Source: Candidatus Minthosoma equi
GTDB taxonomy: Bacteria > Bacteroidota > Bacteroidia > Bacteroidales > Bacteroidaceae
DNA length: 64,000 nt
Reading direction: 5' to 3'
NCBI GenBank assembly: GCA_018064885.1
Contig: JAGHUI010000013.1
Location: forward strand, 1 to 64,000
Of this stretch, positions 27,444 through 39,300 are shown one piece after another. The notes below the pieces were generated by a model. The model did not search any database, was not told where the DNA came from, and saw only the letters and a list, made by a program, of their open reading frames with translations. Positions within the stretch are counted from its first letter, which is position 1. Every line of letters begins with the position of its first letter. The position numbers were made by a program, and so were the translations under genes.

Positions 27444-29048
27444 ATGAAACGTCTCATCTCCATATCACTCTGGACGCTGTCCTTACTGGTTGGTGTATGC
27501 CTCGCAGCATGTACCGACAGGGATGGTGTGGATATGAACGTGGAATCAATTCATACAGAGCCATACCTGCAGCTGCATCTGCGTGTCAATAGTGAGGATA
27601 ATATGGCTACACGTGCCACAACCCCTCTTGGTGGCGAAGATGGCGATGGCAGAGAAGATGGTGTTCGTCACGAGAACGAACTTAAAAATGTCACTGTATT
27701 CATAATACGTGGCAATATGAACTCTGCCGCCTCCACAAATTTCCTATACAAAGGTTATATGAAACAAGGCGATGCAGGATGGACAGATGTAACAGGTGGC
27801 GTTGACATTAAGTTCCAGACAGGCGCATACTTGCCACAGAATAACGACCGTGTCATCGTTGTGGCAAATGCAGGCAATCTCACATCTATCAACAATCTGG
27901 GCGATCTGCGTGACGGTACTACATATTCTGCTTGGCATAATGGCGCAACACTGGCAAATAACGACTTGTTTGTCATGACATCAGCATACAACAGTTCGGA
28001 TGGCTTGGTGAATATTTCCGCACATACAGGCTTTGAAGGCGATCCTTATCTGGCATCCAAAATCAACATTCAGCGTGCAGCAGCTCGTATCGACTTCATG
28101 TACAAAGAGACGGACAATTTCACTGGCACTGTGCCATCGTCAGAACTCTTCTACAAAGTTAAAGATTCAGAGAACACCAATGAGCTTGCCACAGTTCATC
28201 TTGAGAACATAATACCAGTAAATCTGATGCAGGAAAGCAGCTACCTCCTACGCCGTGTGACTACATCTAACTATGTGACATCCAGCGTCCTGCACGGTGC
28301 GTTGGAAACTGCTGATGCCAATCACATTCCTACTAACTATGTCATTGAACCTCATACACTGGCAAAGCAAAGTTCTGTGGATGAGACAAAACTTAATGAA
28401 TGGTATGGCAGCACTCGTGCCAAGACAATCTTTGACAATCCTGCCTCACACCTCACAAACACAGGCATTGCAGATTATGTGGCTACGCAGACGACAGCTT
28501 CTCCTCTTGAATTGGGATACTTCAGTCATTATATGACTCTTGCCTACACTAATGAGAATACGCAATCAAAAGAGAAACATAGTCCAGACTTTATGACAGG
28601 ACTGCTCTTGAAAACTGTTTACGAACCAAAGACTGTCTATTCTGATGCAAGTCTTACAGTAGCATCCTATACTAAGGGTACTACATTCTGGCGTTATTCG
28701 CCAACCAAAGCATCTATGGTAGAAGAAGACAGCAAATATTTCACAAGCCAAACAGCAGCAAATGATTATAAGACTGCTCATCCTGAAGATCTTGCAGAAA
28801 TTGTGGAATATCAGAATGGTGTCTGCTACTATAACATCTGGCTGCGCCATGCCAATACCAACAGCGATCCGCACATGACATTCCCTATGGAATATGGCAT
28901 CGTGCGCAACAACATATACCGAGTGGGCGTAGAAAAGTTCACAGGTCCAGGATCACCAACGCCTAAGTACGATGGTCCTGAGCATGTTCATCTGCGCATT
29001 TTTGTTCGCCCATGGAACAAGCGAGAACATCCTGAGATCTTATTATAA
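27444..29048 (+). CDS. Minor pilin-like lipoprotein (Mfa1-type C-terminus)
   Basis: A 534-residue lipoprotein with lipobox CLAAC (Cys23) and a Thr-Arg-Ala site with Arg57, the same position as in the major pilin. The C-terminal domain carries MEYGIVRNNIYRVGVEKFTG and ends with LRIFVRPWNKREHPEILL, a fimbrillin-type ending. It has a Gly-Glu-Asp-rich patch after the processing site. It lies downstream of the anchor and is probably an accessory or sub-terminal subunit comparable in place to FimC/Mfa3. Sequence alone does not fix which. Confidence 0.75.
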   Translation: MKRLISISLWTLSLLVGVCLAACTDRDGVDMNVESIHTEPYLQLHLRVNSEDNMATRATTPLGGEDGDGREDGVRHENELKNVTVFIIRGNMNSAASTNFLYKGYMKQGDAGWTDVTGGVDIKFQTGAYLPQNNDRVIVVANAGNLTSINNLGDLRDGTTYSAWHNGATLANNDLFVMTSAYNSSDGLVNISAHTGFEGDPYLASKINIQRAAARIDFMYKETDNFTGTVPSSELFYKVKDSENTNELATVHLENIIPVNLMQESSYLLRRVTTSNYVTSSVLHGALETADANHIPTNYVIEPHTLAKQSSVDETKLNEWYGSTRAKTIFDNPASHLTNTGIADYVATQTTASPLELGYFSHYMTLAYTNENTQSKEKHSPDFMTGLLLKTVYEPKTVYSDASLTVASYTKGTTFWRYSPTKASMVEEDSKYFTSQTAANDYKTAHPEDLAEIVEYQNGVCYYNIWLRHANTNSDPHMTFPMEYGIVRNNIYRVGVEKFTGPGSPTPKYDGPEHVHLRIFVRPWNKREHPEILL

Positions 29049-29057
29049 TTCAAAAAG

Positions 29058-30338
29058 ATGAAACGACACATATATTACATATTTATAGGACTGATGATTT
29101 TTGTCATTGCAGCCTGCACCTCTGATGAAACGGAGTACAAAGAAGAAGGCGAGATGACTCATGTTGGCATGCAAATCTGCACTCGTGCTACTGGCACGCC
29201 AGAAACGACAACCGTCACCAACGAACTTATACACTCTTGGTGGGTGGTGTTTGTAAATGCTGCGGGCAATGTTCAGAAGATTGTTGATCGTCCTTCTGCT
29301 CTTATCTCATACGTGGAGGAGGAGAAAGTGGACTTCGACATACCTGTCGGCACCTATACCCTTTATGCTTTTGCCAATATCAGCAAGACTGATTTGAAAA
29401 CAAATACAGGACTCACCTTCACCGAAGGAGCAATCTGTCCCACTGGCATTGACACAAAGACATTCGCCCTCACCAACGGCTATACAGGTGAGATTCCTAT
29501 GACTGGCAAGCAGAGTGTCATGGTTACAGGCCGTGCCAACGAAACATTCAGCATTGAAGTCATCCGCATGCTTGCAAAGATGGAGTTTCAGTTCAAGAAT
29601 GAATCAGGCAAACAGATAACGGTAAAAAGTGTAAATATACAGCAGGATCAGACACTTAACGTACCACTTATGCCAAACAATACTTGGCTGGATTCAGGTT
29701 TACCATTTGTAACAACTGTTACCCGAGGAGACTATCTGCATACCTTCTCACCAGCAATTGCTCTTGATGCAAAGGGCGGTACATCTCCAACGGGCACAGG
29801 AATATTCTATATGGCTGAGTCTCAGGCAGACCATCTTACGCCATATCAGAGTTACTTGATGACCTTGAATGTCACCAGAGGGGGCGCAAATGAAAACCTC
29901 CTCTTTGCTTTGGATAACAACAAGATAAAGACCATCTATCGTAATGACCACGTCATCATACCTCTTACAATAGGCGACTATGAGGTGGGGCTTGATGTCA
30001 TATTCTATCCCCCAATTGGCGGTTATCCTCCCGTCATGACAAGGAACGATAATGAGTTCTACGTCACCTTCCTGACACAAGGTGAGTTCGAGATTAAGCC
30101 AACCATCATCAACATGATGACAAGTACTCCCGTCTATTATCCAAATTGGACTATCGAGTCTCTTACCGTAAGTGACCCATCAACAATCTTCGCCATTGCT
30201 CCTCATGTGGATTCAACTGGCGAGATCCTCGGCAAGGTTAAGGACATCGAAGGCACCGCCGTTGTTGACATTCAGATTAAGGTGGCAGCAACAGGCCAAG
30301 TCTATCCTCGTCGCATCTACATAATCCGCAAAAACTGA
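29058..30338 (+). CDS. Minor pilin-like lipoprotein
   Basis: A 426-residue lipoprotein with lipobox VIAAC (Cys20) and a Thr-Arg-Ala motif at Arg43, closer to the lipid than in the two larger pilins. The N-terminal domain reads like FimA/Mfa pilins (IHSWWVVFVNAAGNVQ, FDIPVGTYTLYAFANI) and the second half is a beta-sandwich ending TGQVYPRRIYIIRKN. It has no Mfa1-type C-terminal signature. It is 9 bp after the preceding gene and 29 bp before the giant gene, and is probably a tip-proximal subunit. Confidence 0.65.
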   Translation: MKRHIYYIFIGLMIFVIAACTSDETEYKEEGEMTHVGMQICTRATGTPETTTVTNELIHSWWVVFVNAAGNVQKIVDRPSALISYVEEEKVDFDIPVGTYTLYAFANISKTDLKTNTGLTFTEGAICPTGIDTKTFALTNGYTGEIPMTGKQSVMVTGRANETFSIEVIRMLAKMEFQFKNESGKQITVKSVNIQQDQTLNVPLMPNNTWLDSGLPFVTTVTRGDYLHTFSPAIALDAKGGTSPTGTGIFYMAESQADHLTPYQSYLMTLNVTRGGANENLLFALDNNKIKTIYRNDHVIIPLTIGDYEVGLDVIFYPPIGGYPPVMTRNDNEFYVTFLTQGEFEIKPTIINMMTSTPVYYPNWTIESLTVSDPSTIFAIAPHVDSTGEILGKVKDIEGTAVVDIQIKVAATGQVYPRRIYIIRKN

Positions 30339-30367
30339 TATCACACATTATTATATATTACACACAA

Positions 30368-33300
30368 ATGAGACAACTCAACAACATATACCCTCGCCTC
30401 CTCCTATGTATCCTTTCCCTCATTGCCGCCACTGTGGCAATGGGACAGGAGATAGTTGTACCTATAAAAAGCATAACAGCAACACCTGAGAAAGAAGGAA
30501 CTGTAGAACCACATACACATAATGGTGCTGCACATTCACTGAACAATCTTCTGGACAATGATGCAAATACAACATGGATTGCTGATCAATCAAGGGATAT
30601 TAAGATTCTAAGTTTCTTGCAATTGAGAAAGGTTGACGACACAGATAATGGTTTGCGCAGTTGGATAGAGTTGCCTTACGCACCAAATAAAAATACAGAA
30701 ATTGAAGTCGTATTCGAAAAAGAGGGTGCTACCGATTGGAAAACAGAATACATATTTGGTTGTGGCGGCCTTTATGACCCTGGTTTATCATTTGGACTAT
30801 TACGAAAGAATAATAGTGAATCTGTGATGACTAACTATTATTTATATACAAATGGTTCACGTCACGACAAAACTGTTTCAGAGTTTACAGGTAAGCACAC
30901 TTTGAAATACTCAGCAATTTCATTACAGTTGGATGATGAGCCTGCAGAGGATGTGAGCGGAAATAATCTGGAAGGCGCTCACAACCTTTGTTTCTTCTAT
31001 AATCCGTATGCAGATAAGAGCGGTGCAAGAAGTTTCAAGGGCAAGATTTATAGTGTGAAGATACGCGAGAATGGCAAATTGCGCTATGAACTTGTGCCTG
31101 CTGCTGAGAAGGGAATGTCAGGTTTGTACGATCGTATTAGCACAGATTTCTTTCCATTCAATGCAGAGGGTATCGACTATGTAGAGAATACATATACAGA
31201 GGCTTATAGCAACACGGCTCGAATTCATGTAAAGATTCCTCTTTTGCCAGAGCCTCAGTCAGGCTACGAATGGTCTAACAATCTGGTAAAGAACGGTTAT
31301 TTAACAACAAACGACCTTAGTTCGTTAACTCCTAATACTCATACTACACGAGAGATTGTCACTATTGACAATGGCAAAGCTCTAAAAATAACGAGTGCTA
31401 ATAAACCCGAAGATCAACAAGATTATTATAGTCAATTATTTATTAAACTGAACGAACAACTTTTGCCAGGTGATAAATACTACGTATCATTTGACTATAA
31501 AGCAGACAAGGCTGCTCATGTAAACTCCCAATTGCAGAAAGGTGAAGGTCAGTGGTATGGCGGATGTGCTGTTAGTGCAGATTTCACAACTTCGTGGAAG
31601 AGAGGAACATGGGAAGGCACTATAGACCAGCCAAGTAGCCAATCTGCTGTTGGCATTATAGCATTAAGCTTGAATGATCTGGCAGAATCTAATGAATATT
31701 ATATCACAAATATTGTAGTAAGAAAGCAAAATGTCAAGTCTGATCAAGGAAAGGTTTGGTCGGAGAATCTTGCATCTACATTCACAGCTGGTAGCAGTGC
31801 AACAGTTTCTGGCAGCCGTGACGATATGACCATTACCTATGATGGAACAGAAGCTAATCCTTGGGACAGTCAGTTCATAATAGGCTTGAGCGAACCTTTG
31901 CTGCCTAATGGAAAGTATTACATTTCTTTCTCATATAAAGCTTCTAAAGCTAATAATGTAGGTTCGTATTTGTTATCACAAACTGGTACTTATGATGCAG
32001 ATATCTCTGGGGCTATGAAAACTCTCAGCTTTACCGAGAATTGGCAGACATGCGATATGGAGGTTAGAACTGTAAATGCAAGTATTCCCGAAGGTACTCC
32101 ACCTATGCGTGTGGGATTCAATATGAATGTAAAAGACGGTATCACATATTATTTGAAAAATATTGTCATTAAGAAACAAATGGATCCAGAGCCAGAGGTT
32201 ACACCTGCAAACGAACCTTCGGCTGATACTGATATGAAGTGGTCGAAAAACTTGGTTAAGAATGGCAACTTTAAGTCTGACGATATGACATCATATGATG
32301 TTTGGCCTAAATCTGGAGAGACTCCAACTACATGGTCAATAGTAGATGGGCATGATGGGGGCAAGGCCGTAGAAGTTATAAGTAATTTGACAAGTGGCGA
32401 CACTTGGGAAAGTAATTTTAATATCTCACTTGATGAGGTAATCAATCCTAATGAAAAGTTCTACATATCATTCGATTATAAGGCGGCAGAAAAGACAGCT
32501 TCAATCGTTATGGCTTATAATAATAATAGTGGTGAACAAATAGCATATAATCCAATCTCTTTATCTCCGGCTACCACTGACTGGCAAACCTATACATCTG
32601 CTGCACTGACGAATGATAAAACGAGTGCCATAAAGAAACTTGTCTTGATGTTGAACGAATCCAAATCTGAGACGAAGTTTTATTTTACCAACATTGTCAT
32701 CAAAAAACAGATTTCTAACGAAGTTCCTGCATACGATGCCCCTGCAACAGAAATCAACATTCGTTTCAAAGATTTAAATGAAAGCACAGGGGATCAGTAC
32801 ACTTCTCGTCATTTGTTCAGTCTCGGCACATACGAAGAAAAAATACTTGCACTTACTACAAATCAAAAGAGATACAAATATGTAAGTGGTGGTAGAGAAA
32901 AATATACTGATGACATTAGAAACAATGATGACATTTTTGAAGCCACATTCACACCAGGAGAGATTACTATAGGCGGAAAAACATATACCGTAGATGGCAA
33001 TCCTACATGGAACAGTGCAGATGCTCTTTACTTAATGGGCACGCACATACAAACTAATGTTACTGGAACAAATCCTTGTTCTTTCATCGGTCAGATTTAT
33101 AGTGCTACAGTAAAGGAGAATGGTCTTCTGATCTATGATCTCATTCCTGTTGTGGGCGATAATGGAGAATACGGCTTTGCAGACAAGATTACAGGTAAAT
33201 TCTTTGGCGTGGACGGCTGTTCTGGAGCTGGTACTGATGGCAGACTTGGTGGCAGTTCTGCAGGGGGATATGGCGGTGGAGCTACCGAGACAGACTTCAA

Positions 33301-36300
33301 GATGCCTTTCAAGATAGACTTAACTACTGATCCTCAGGTAGTCAGAGACTTTTCCATTACAACAGCATTACGTGACCAAGGAGAAAATCCTGCCAATTAT
33401 AACAATCCTGACAAATGGCTATTGTACGCCTCCAATGATGGCAACCTGTGGACAAAGCTGAGCATAGCTCCGCCTTCTTTCTCTAAGCAAGACATTGATG
33501 CGAACGAGGAGTATTATCTATATAATGTAGAGGCAGGCACATTCCTTGCAGGTGCTAACGAATGGATGACACGTGCCAGTGTGACGGGTAATCCAAGTCG
33601 TTTCAAGATAGAAAGTAATGGCGACGGAACTTATAAATTATTGAATTACGTAAATCTAAGTTGGGCAGAACCAGCATGGAAATACTTGTTTGTTGGCGAT
33701 AACAACGACATTTGGATTGATAGAAACGAACAGGTAAACTACGACAAATGGATACTGACAAAGATTGACGCAAATGAAGGCGTTTATGAAATCTCTTTCC
33801 AAGGGCATGATGGCAAGGTCGGTACAGCTCAGGACAATTACGTTACTGATAGTCGTCTTTACATCCGCAATGATGTAAAGAATACAAAATGGGCTCTTGT
33901 CAAGGCTTCTGACTACTCTAAGTATGTTGCAGCAGATGCCGATGAGGAACCTAATGTACGACTGCAGACCAATGGCGTTAAATACAAGTTCAGAATAAAA
34001 AACAGTACAGAGTCATTCACGCAGTACCGTCTTGTTGTTGAAAAAGTTATACAGAAAAATAACACTTTCTCTCGCCTACGTTTGGGCGACCTGTCACTTT
34101 CTACAAATTACGTTTTTGAGCACTATCACGGACGCGTTTATGACGAATCTCCCACCGATATTCCGGAAAACTTACGTGTGGGTGGAACTAGTGGCTATCA
34201 GACAGATTATAAGACTTCGGCTGACGATATTCGTTTGAATGCCGGTGTAACAATCCAGCGTACTCATGAATATGAGCATGTAATATACGTGTTGCCTGGA
34301 ACAACCGTAAACCTCACTCCGTTCTCAGACTTTGATATCCCGAATGTAACTAACGATGATGCCTGGGGCAACGCCTATAACTACCGTGAGCAATATATTC
34401 GCTGGTATGATTATAATACTGACATGCGTTCAAATAACCTTTCCTTCGACCCACGAAATGGTCATAAAGTCAATCCTCTGGATGCTGGCCATTTTGCTTG
34501 GAACCACAGAGCAGATGGTCGCAGAACACGTGAAGGTTCTGTCGCAAAATATACAGCTGATGCCAATCCTACTGTTGATGACAATGGCGTGATTGACGTG
34601 ATAGCTTTGGAGGCTGCCAATGTCTTTGATACTCAAGACAATTGTGAGTTAAGGGATAACGCATACTTTGTGATCAAGGAGCCAACCCTCCAGTGGCGTC
34701 ATACCTTTGTTATTAAGGATGCCCGTGTGCGTGCGGATGAAATCGCTGCTAATAACGCAGCTTATATCAAGAAGAACAAAATCACGCTGATGTGCCCATC
34801 TGAAACTCCTTTCCAATATCCTCTTCCATGCTTCGAGTATGCTGTGGGTGATGGAACTGGACATCCCACAGATTTTTACAAGAAAACAGGAGAAGGTATT
34901 TATGAACCGATAGAACATTACTTGATAGAAACAGAACGAGGTGATCATAGTAAATCAACTACATATCTCGACTTTTCTGAAGGCAAAGCAACTGTTAAAA
35001 AAGACGGAAATCTTGCGAATGAGGAGACAACTTATTCTTTCAAAGAAAAGGATGGCTACAATCGTGTATTCTATTTGCAACATCCTATAACGAATCCAGG
35101 AGGTAGTATGGGAGAATACACCATTAGGATTTTTGCTTATGATAAGGATGCAACGGACAAGAAGGGTATTCAGTTAATGGAATATGACCTTAAGGTTTTG
35201 CTCAATAAAGATGGCTACATGGTGAACGCAGAGACACTTTATGCTAAGAATGACGATGACGAATATACCTACACTTATACAAACCAGATACCTGAAATGA
35301 TGGACAAGGCTTTCGGACAGCCTACCACTAAGATTGATTTTGACGAAGTAAAGGATACTGATGCAGAGCCTGTGGGGGGCAACCATTATTTCAAATGGCC
35401 TTGGCAATGGGAGAACTCTTCGTACGGTTTCGGATATGAGGATCGTGGTGACTATAACATGTACATGGTCGCCGACCACATGAGTATCACTCCATATCAT
35501 GGAGGTAATGATGATGATATGACAGATCGCGACGTCTATGACCGCAAGTACTACGACAACGATGAGGAGCCAGATAAGCGAGGCTATTTCTTCTATGCCA
35601 ATGCGGCATCCGATCCAAGCCGTATGGCTGTGCTGAATATCGGTCGTGACTTCTGTCCTAATACAAAGGTGTATGTATCGGCATGGATCAATGAGTGCCA
35701 GGGTAAGGACTTGTATGCTGAAACCGCTAACGTAATATTCTCCTTCCGCGGCGTGAAAGCAGATGGCACTGAGACTGTGCTCAATAGTTTTGTTTCAGGT
35801 TATGTGAGTGGTGGTTGGAATACGCCTACTGGATACTTCCCAAAAACAAAGGGTAAAGATTCTGATGGTAAAGAAATTGATGTCATTAATCATGTTAATC
35901 CTACAACCAACCCTGACAACCGAGGAAAGTGGATGCACGTATATTATACATTTAGCACTACAGAAACTGATACAGACTTTGATCATTACATCATTACCCT
36001 TGAGAACAACTGCACAAGCTCAGAGGGTGCTGACTATGCTATTGATGATATACGATGTTATGTGCGTAAACCTCAGATGAGTGCTCGATTCATGAAACCA
36101 GTATGTAATGGCGACCCTACCACTCAAATGGAGCTGTATGGTGATTTTGATTTGCTGGATGAAGCTTTCTTATTTAGTGAAGAAACAAACACTGATTTGA
36201 CTTTGAATTATTGTTTCCTTGACCGTGAAGTCTATGAAGATGAAATGCAAAAGGCTTATAATAATAGCTCTTACAAAGCGAATTATTCGTCTTTGAAAGA

Positions 36301-39300
36301 TTGGAGAGATAACTCTTTGAAAAAAACTGGAGAGGAATATAATGCGTTCGTTAACGCTTATAAAGCGGCTTTCAATACAGCATTACTTAAGGTTTACGAT
36401 AGCAACAATAGTGCAAGTCATGGTACTCTGAGTCTAAAAAAAACATATACGGATAATAAAGAATATCCAACCACCGAGCCTACCCCTCCACAGATTTATA
36501 ATATTCCTGCAGAGGCCGATTATTATATTGGAATGAAACAACAAGTAGGAGATATTAAGAATATCATCTTCTCTTGTAAAACTAATGACAGCCAGATAAA
36601 GCCAGGCAAACGCTATATATTGGCAATTTCAAAGGAAGGAACAACTGCTACTGATTTTGCATTAGAGGGCAAGTGTAGTTCATCAACTGATTTCGAGGTG
36701 CCTATGCCTACTACCATCAAAATTGATGGTGCGATACAGTCAAATCTCTCTGGTATGAGTTATTGTGCTAACCAGCGTCCAGAAGTTGATATTGATTTGA
36801 ACGGTATCATGGTTGGCGGAACACCTATATCTTCCAGCGACTTGGGCATTAATATATTATATGACTGGTACTATGGTCCTATGGGTGCATTAAATGAAGA
36901 ACATAGGGCTCAAGGTTATACACGTTCTTATATGGATGAGGAAAAGGGAAGTATCAAACTCTATGATGCCATGTTGTATTTCCGTGATAAAAATCCATCC
37001 GCTACACAAGATCAAGTGTTGGGTGCAGAAACAGGTAATAACAACGGACTCAAAGTTGAAGGATCATTTACAGAAGATATGCTCCTTTATATTAAGGAAA
37101 TGGTGGAATCGGGAAGGATGTCTCTCTACAAAGACAAAGCATTTGCTACCGCACATATTTATGGTGAATCACTGTATCCTACCGAACAAAAATACTTCTA
37201 TCTAACAGCTCAGCCTATTGATCCAAAAATAAAAGATGTAGAATTCTGCCTGGAGGCAATAAATATTGGCATTAAGGTTAATGAGTTGACTCCTCAAATG
37301 AAAGATGGAGACAGCAAGGTTACTAATTATCCTGAGACAATGCATGATGTGCCTATCCGAATAGGATTGAAGCAACTCAAGAAAGCAGTAGTTTCTGATG
37401 TCTTGGCATCATCGGCACCAGAGCATCAATTGTGGATTCCTTTGCGTGCCATTAATACAGTAACTTCTGATGCAGAGGAACTCACAAAGGATGAAGACTT
37501 CCTGATGTATCTTGTAGATACAGACGATCCAAATGTAGAAAAGGGGGCTTCTGGCGCGAAGCTAATAGACGAACCTGATGCAGAGCAAGTTGAACCTCCT
37601 TACATATTGAGAGGAGCTCCAATAAATGGCAAGAGTTTTGTCATAGGAAAAGTGATTGACATTGCTGCAAATAAGACCACGAATGAAAATGTTTGTAAGG
37701 TTTCTTTCCTCAAATCATTTAAGTTCCGTGAGGGATATTGGTATACTGTCAAGTTCCACTTTAAGGAAGTGTTCAAGGATGGCCAAGATCACCCTGAGGT
37801 ATGTTCTGGCGATTTGATATACACAATCAAAGTGGTACCAGAATATCAGATGTGGACGGGTGAGGTAAGTCGCAACTGGAACGATGACCGCAACTGGCGT
37901 CGTGTAACACGCAAAGAGTTGCTTAACCCAACCGAGACAAATGTGCCTGCAGAGTATGTTTACGATGGAAAGGACGAAGATACGAATTACATCAATAACA
38001 ACACATCAAGTTTTGCTCCTGCCGAATTTACTAAGGTTATCATTCCTGCGGAACTTGAGCGAGTGCCTTATATGTATAACTTGCGCGAGGATGCCAATAA
38101 AATATCTGTACACTTTACGGGGGCTCCCGTTGCAGGCGATCAGCTCATGACAACAAGACCTACTTCGGATATTTTCGACGAGATACAAGGTCCCGATGCT
38201 AACGATAAAGCAACTCTTGACTTGGATGGTCAGATGTTTGTTATCACAAACGAAAGCGGAACGAACACGTTGGGAGTAACCTTAAAGGACGGAGTTCGTA
38301 CAGGAGGACCACAGGATGCCTTCGTTGTCAACAATAGGGTTTATTCTGCTGACATACATGTATATGCTAAGTTTGCTAAAGTTGTGAAAGCTGGTGTAGA
38401 TGGTGACGCCTATACTATTCAGCTTTGTAATGCTGACGGTAAAAACTACTCTTGTTATGGGCAAAATGGTTATCTGAACTTCCAGCCTACAAATAATATT
38501 GTTTTCGCCCTCGGTCTTGGTGATAACGAAAGGTATGGTCAAGATGGTGATAACCTAGGTCTCTGGAGGGTTTTCATGTCTGGTGATGGTATTATTATTA
38601 AGAATGTTGGACGTGATGCTTACCTGAATCCAAGTGAGGCAAAGCCTTCATCTGTACCTGTTGTATGTCAACTCGCTAAGAGTTTCAGTACTTTAGGAGC
38701 AGGCGAAATTTATCATCAAACCTCACTCGTCCAGTTCGACATGGCATCAATAGACCGTTCTGACAACGATGTCGCCTGCCGTCCATGGTACGACCATACC
38801 TGCGATCAGATTCACTTCAATGCTGGAGCAGAAATTATGGATCAGCGATACCTATATTATAATAAGGCATGGTGTGATATAGAGGTTCCTGTTGGCACAT
38901 GGCAGACAGTAGCATCACCTCTCATGAACATCGTAGCTGGCGACCTGTATCTGCCTACAGCAAGCGCAAGACAGAATACTCCGCTGTTTGAGGATATCAC
39001 ATACAGCCCAAATCTTAACGACCGTTTCAAGCCTGCTGTGTTCCAGCACTCTTGGAATAAGAGCATGGCTAAGGTGTATGAACTAAGTGCTGATAAAACT
39101 AGTGTTGCAGAACGCAATGTGGGAGTAAAACTCGATTGGAGTCACGTTTACAATGATGTGAATGTGCAGTATGGTGCAGGTCAAGGCTTCTCAATCAAAG
39201 TTGATGTAAGCGCAATGCCTGAAACTGACCGACCAGCCGTTGCTAAGTTCCGCTTCCCTAAGGCTGATACACAATACACATATTATAATCCAAGCAATAC

